Assembly (NCBI RefSeq): GCF_009176545.1
Contig: NZ_VTOJ01000001.1
Span: forward strand, 1,364,001-1,428,000
DNA length: 64,000 bases
Source of the DNA: Salinigranum salinum
GTDB lineage: Archaea > Halobacteriota > Halobacteria > Halobacteriales > Haloferacaceae
Direction: 5' to 3'
Shown here: piece after piece, positions 61,718 to 64,000 of the stretch
How the letters are laid out: the number at the start of each line of letters is the position of its first letter
Numbering within the stretch: position 1 is the stretch's first letter
Made by a program: the position numbers and the translations under genes
Notes under the pieces: generated by a model
Database searches by the model: none
Told to the model about the DNA's origin: nothing
What the model saw: the letters and a program-made list of their open reading frames with translations, nothing else

Positions 61718-62701
61718 ATGACACGGCCCACCCGTCAGCGGGAGCGCGACACGGATCGACGATGGCAGGGTGACGACGCGGCGGAGACCACAGACGACGT
61801 CGACGATGTCGACCTCGACGACGTCGACTCCGACGAGGTCGTCCGGACGGCGGACGGCGAACTCATCCACGAGCCGACGGGTATCGTCATCGAGGACGAA
61901 CAGCAGATCGACCGGGGCCCGGAGTGGCGGGCGTTCAACCACTCCGAACGCCAGTCGAAGTCCCGCGTCGGCGCGCCGACGACGAAGACGATGCACGACA
62001 AGGGGCTCACGACGACGATCGACTGGAAGGACAAGGACGCGTACGGGCGGTCACTCTCCTCGGAGAAGCGCTCGCAGATGCACCGCCTGCGCAAGTGGCA
62101 AGAACGCATTCGAACCAAAGACGCGGGCGAGCGCAACCTGCAGTTCGCGCTCTCGGAGATCGACCGAATGGCGAGCGCGCTGGGGGTGCCGCGGTCGGTC
62201 CGCGAGGTCGCCTCCGTGATCTACCGGCGTGCGCTCAACGAGGACCTCATTCGCGGCCGCTCGATCGAGGGCGTCGCCACGAGCGCCCTGTACGCCGCCT
62301 GCCGCAAGGAGGGGATCCCCCGGTCGCTCGAGGAGATCGCGGAAGTCTCCCGCGTCGAGCGGAAGGAGATCGGTCGGACCTATCGATACATCTCGCAGGA
62401 ACTCGGGCTGGAGATGAGACCGGTCGATCCGACGAAGTACGTCCCGCGCTTCTGCTCCGAACTCGGGCTCTCGAAGGAGGTCCAGTCGAAGGCCGCGGAG
62501 ATCATCGACACGACGGCCGAAGAGGGCCTGCTGTCGGGGAAGTCGCCGACGGGGTTCGCCGCCGCCGCCATCTACGCCGCCTCCCTCCTCTGCAACGAGA
62601 AGAAGACCCAGCGCGAGGTCGCCGACGTCGCCCAGGTCACGGAAGTAACTATCCGCAATCGCTACCAGGAACAGATCGAAGCGATGGACATCCACGCCTG
62701 A
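61718..62701 (+). CDS. tfb: Transcription initiation factor TFB lacking zinc-ribbon cysteines
   Basis: A 327-residue TFB, the archaeal TFIIB that binds TBP and DNA beside the TATA box and recruits RNA polymerase. Two cyclin folds are clear (about 130-215: [20 protein letters not shown]; about 225-320: [20 protein letters not shown]) with a helix-turn-helix near the end. The N-terminal ribbon region reads [30 protein letters not shown]: the positions that carry CxxC pairs in normal TFBs are here V/D, H/T, and there is no Cys before residue about 190. The B-reader/linker ([10 protein letters not shown]) is intact. The ATG at 61718 is used. Confidence 0.92.
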   Translation: MTRPTRQRERDTDRRWQGDDAAETTDDVDDVDLDDVDSDEVVRTADGELIHEPTGIVIEDEQQIDRGPEWRAFNHSERQSKSRVGAPTTKTMHDKGLTTTIDWKDKDAYGRSLSSEKRSQMHRLRKWQERIRTKDAGERNLQFALSEIDRMASALGVPRSVREVASVIYRRALNEDLIRGRSIEGVATSALYAACRKEGIPRSLEEIAEVSRVERKEIGRTYRYISQELGLEMRPVDPTKYVPRFCSELGLSKEVQSKAAEIIDTTAEEGLLSGKSPTGFAAAAIYAASLLCNEKKTQREVADVAQVTEVTIRNRYQEQIEAMDIHA

Positions 62702-62789
62702 GCCGACGGGAACCGGTCGGTCGCAACCGACGTGACATGGTCGGAGTGGGCCCGACCCTTCTTGTGGCGGCACGCGGTACGGGAGGGCG

Positions 62790-63194
62790 ATGATCGACCT
62801 CCCCTGGCGTAACGACGACGCGGAGGGCGACCCCGCCAACGACGTCGACGGCGTCCCCACGAACGACGCCACGGCGGACGCCCACGACGAGGCGCTCGTC
62901 GTCTGCCGGTGTCAGGACGGCACCCTCGTCGTCTACGAGGACCGGGTAGTCATCGAACGGGCCCGACGTTCGAAGTTCGACGACACGACGGTTCCGTTCG
63001 AGGAGATCAGCGGCGTCGACTACGCCGGGGGGATCGCTATCGGCTACATCCAGCTCGAACTGGTCGGCGTCGCCCTCGACGCCGGTGGGCTCTTCTCGTC
63101 CCCGGTCAACGAGCGGACGCTCCACTTCGGTGGCGGCGGCCGGGACTGTGCGAAACGGGCCCGGGACGCGATCCTGGAGCGGGCACGGGGGTGA
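62790..63194 (+). CDS. Hypothetical protein, possible PH-like domain
   Basis: A 134-residue protein. The first 35 residues are acidic and disordered, then comes a beta-rich region, DGTLVVYEDRVVIERARRSKFDDTTVPFEEISGVDYAGG, in which strands and the closing C-terminal helix (CAKRARDAILERA) resemble bacterial PH-like (DUF4429) domains. No catalytic motif. Relatives are usually of unknown function. It starts at the ATG at 62790, 88 bases after the TFB gene. PH assignment is by pattern only. Confidence 0.55.
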   Translation: MIDLPWRNDDAEGDPANDVDGVPTNDATADAHDEALVVCRCQDGTLVVYEDRVVIERARRSKFDDTTVPFEEISGVDYAGGIAIGYIQLELVGVALDAGGLFSSPVNERTLHFGGGGRDCAKRARDAILERARG

Positions 63195-63281
63195 CGGACC
63201 GCGTGGTCGCCGCTGGCCGGCTCCCCGGGCGTGGCCCGCAGCCGACAACCCTTATAGCCGAACGAACCCAATTCGGACTGG

Positions 63282-64000
63282 ATGCGCCTCGACGACTATC
63301 TCGACATCGAGGCGAACGAGCGCGCCGAGCGCCGCCGCCTCGCCGAACAGAAGTCCTACGCCATCCTCGACCACCTCCAGACCTTCCAGGAACGGTTCGA
63401 CGAGGTGGTCCAGGGCGACTCGATCTACGGGGGCGTCTCCCCGTCAATCTTCGTCGGCCGGGCGAACTATCCGCGGGTGTCGACGGGGATCCTCTCGCCC
63501 GTGGGCGTGGGCGACGACGCGGACGCGGCGACGTTCGAGACGAGCGCCGCGTGGTACGACGAGGGCGTCTCCATCTCCGACGTCTTCCGGCGGCGGACGT
63601 CGCTTCTGAACTCGAACCAGTCTACCGAGGTCGAGCGCGTCCACGACGCGTGGGACGGTTTCCTCGGCGTCCAGCGCGAGGTGGCGATCGCCGACCGTCC
63701 CGTCACCGTCGAGATCGGCCTCGACGGTCGGCCCGACCTCGACCTCGACCCCGGCCGCGACGACATCGCCACTCCGACGGGGCCGCGGGCCCGCGCTCGC
63801 TCCGCCGAACTCGGGGAGAACCCCCACGTCCCCCGGCCCGTCGAGAAGACGCTCGAGGACGACGACTGGAACGCCCAGGGGGCGATGACCTACCTGTACC
63901 GACGTGGCTTCGACGTGTACGACATCAACACGATCCTCTCCGCGGGGGCGCTCGGTCGAGGAGAGAACCGAAAGCTGGTCCCGACGCGGTGGTCCATTAC
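63282..64000 (+). CDS. nreA: DNA repair protein NreA (3' end truncated by window)
   Basis: The first 239 residues of an NreA-family protein, an archaeal factor linked to DNA damage tolerance and PCNA. MRLDDYLDIEANERAERRRL, then GDSIYGGVSPSIFVGRANYPRVSTGILSPVG and NPHVPRPVEKTLEDDDWNAQGAMTYLYRRGFDVYDINTI are the hallmark blocks. The window ends inside the gene, so the C-terminal PCNA-binding peptide is not visible. A CTTATA element about 30 bases upstream of the ATG at 63282 fits a leaderless start. Confidence 0.9.
   Translation, partial: MRLDDYLDIEANERAERRRLAEQKSYAILDHLQTFQERFDEVVQGDSIYGGVSPSIFVGRANYPRVSTGILSPVGVGDDADAATFETSAAWYDEGVSISDVFRRRTSLLNSNQSTEVERVHDAWDGFLGVQREVAIADRPVTVEIGLDGRPDLDLDPGRDDIATPTGPRARARSAELGENPHVPRPVEKTLEDDDWNAQGAMTYLYRRGFDVYDINTILSAGALGRGENRKLVPTRWSI

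Overview
The window is chromosomal DNA of a halophilic archaeon (class Halobacteria). The evidence is consistent across the region. GC content is very high and the predicted proteins are rich in Asp and Glu. Archaeal information-processing genes are present (aIF2-alpha, Nop10, L44e, S27e, Spt5, SecE, FtsZ1, TFB, NreA, archaeal-type D-aminoacyl-tRNA deacylase), and many genes have TATA-like elements about 25-32 nt ahead of the start codon, as leaderless haloarchaeal genes do. I cannot name the genus from the sequence alone. No rRNA, CRISPR array, intact transposase or integrase was seen.

Layout. 0-5 kb: the end of a PhzF-like gene, a LOV/GAF/PAS histidine kinase, a PAC2-family protein and a second PAS histidine kinase. 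4.9-6.4 kb: the reverse-strand run rpl44e-rps27e-aIF2a-nop10. 6.6-12 kb: small conserved haloarchaeal proteins, a very hydrophobic DUF2298 (YYY-motif) membrane protein, and a GT2-GtrA pair that probably handles lipid-linked sugars. 12.1-12.3 kb: initiator tRNA-Met followed by partial direct and inverted copies of its T-arm, resembling an integration scar. 12.4-14.1 kb: a VOC dioxygenase-like/hydrolase pair. 14.2-15.0 kb: decayed coding remnants, one of them a sulfatase C-terminus.

15.2-29.5 kb is the most accessory-looking part and appears to be a catabolic locus. It holds an IclR regulator, a BKACE-type beta-keto acid cleavage enzyme, two SDR dehydrogenases, a complete ribose-type ABC importer, two universal stress proteins, an aldehyde:ferredoxin oxidoreductase-family tungsten/molybdenum enzyme, an amidohydrolase, a DUF59 Fe-S assembly protein, an AMP-forming acyl-CoA synthetase and a gamma-carbonic-anhydrase-fold protein. 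A plausible reading is import of a small polar organic compound followed by oxidation, hydrolysis or decarboxylation and CoA activation. The substrate cannot be read from sequence. A 7-bp word, GTGGTGA, recurs in three of its promoters and could be the IclR site, although words of this length also occur by chance.

30-43.7 kb is mostly housekeeping: a Rieske protein, a THI5/NMT1-like protein without a signal peptide, a class IV aminotransferase, an acidic helix-hairpin-helix protein, AroE, two Na+/Ca2+-exchanger-family proteins, DtdA, the FtsZ1-SecE-Spt5 cluster, a PHP-domain protein and a YdjM-family membrane hydrolase. 43.9-48.4 kb encodes a four-gene CO/xanthine-dehydrogenase-type molybdenum hydroxylase (CoxG, small, large and medium subunits) whose large subunit carries the AYRGAGR rather than the AYRCSFR active-site loop. 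48.6-54.6 kb carries an aminotransferase, a 1157-residue KAP NTPase with about 15 TPR repeats, and a Get3/ArsA ATPase. 55-64 kb carries an SDR, endonuclease V, an AN1-rhomboid fusion, a nitronate monooxygenase-like protein, pyrophosphatase, a PadR regulator, the rnhA pair, a TFB that has lost its zinc-ribbon cysteines, and the start of nreA.
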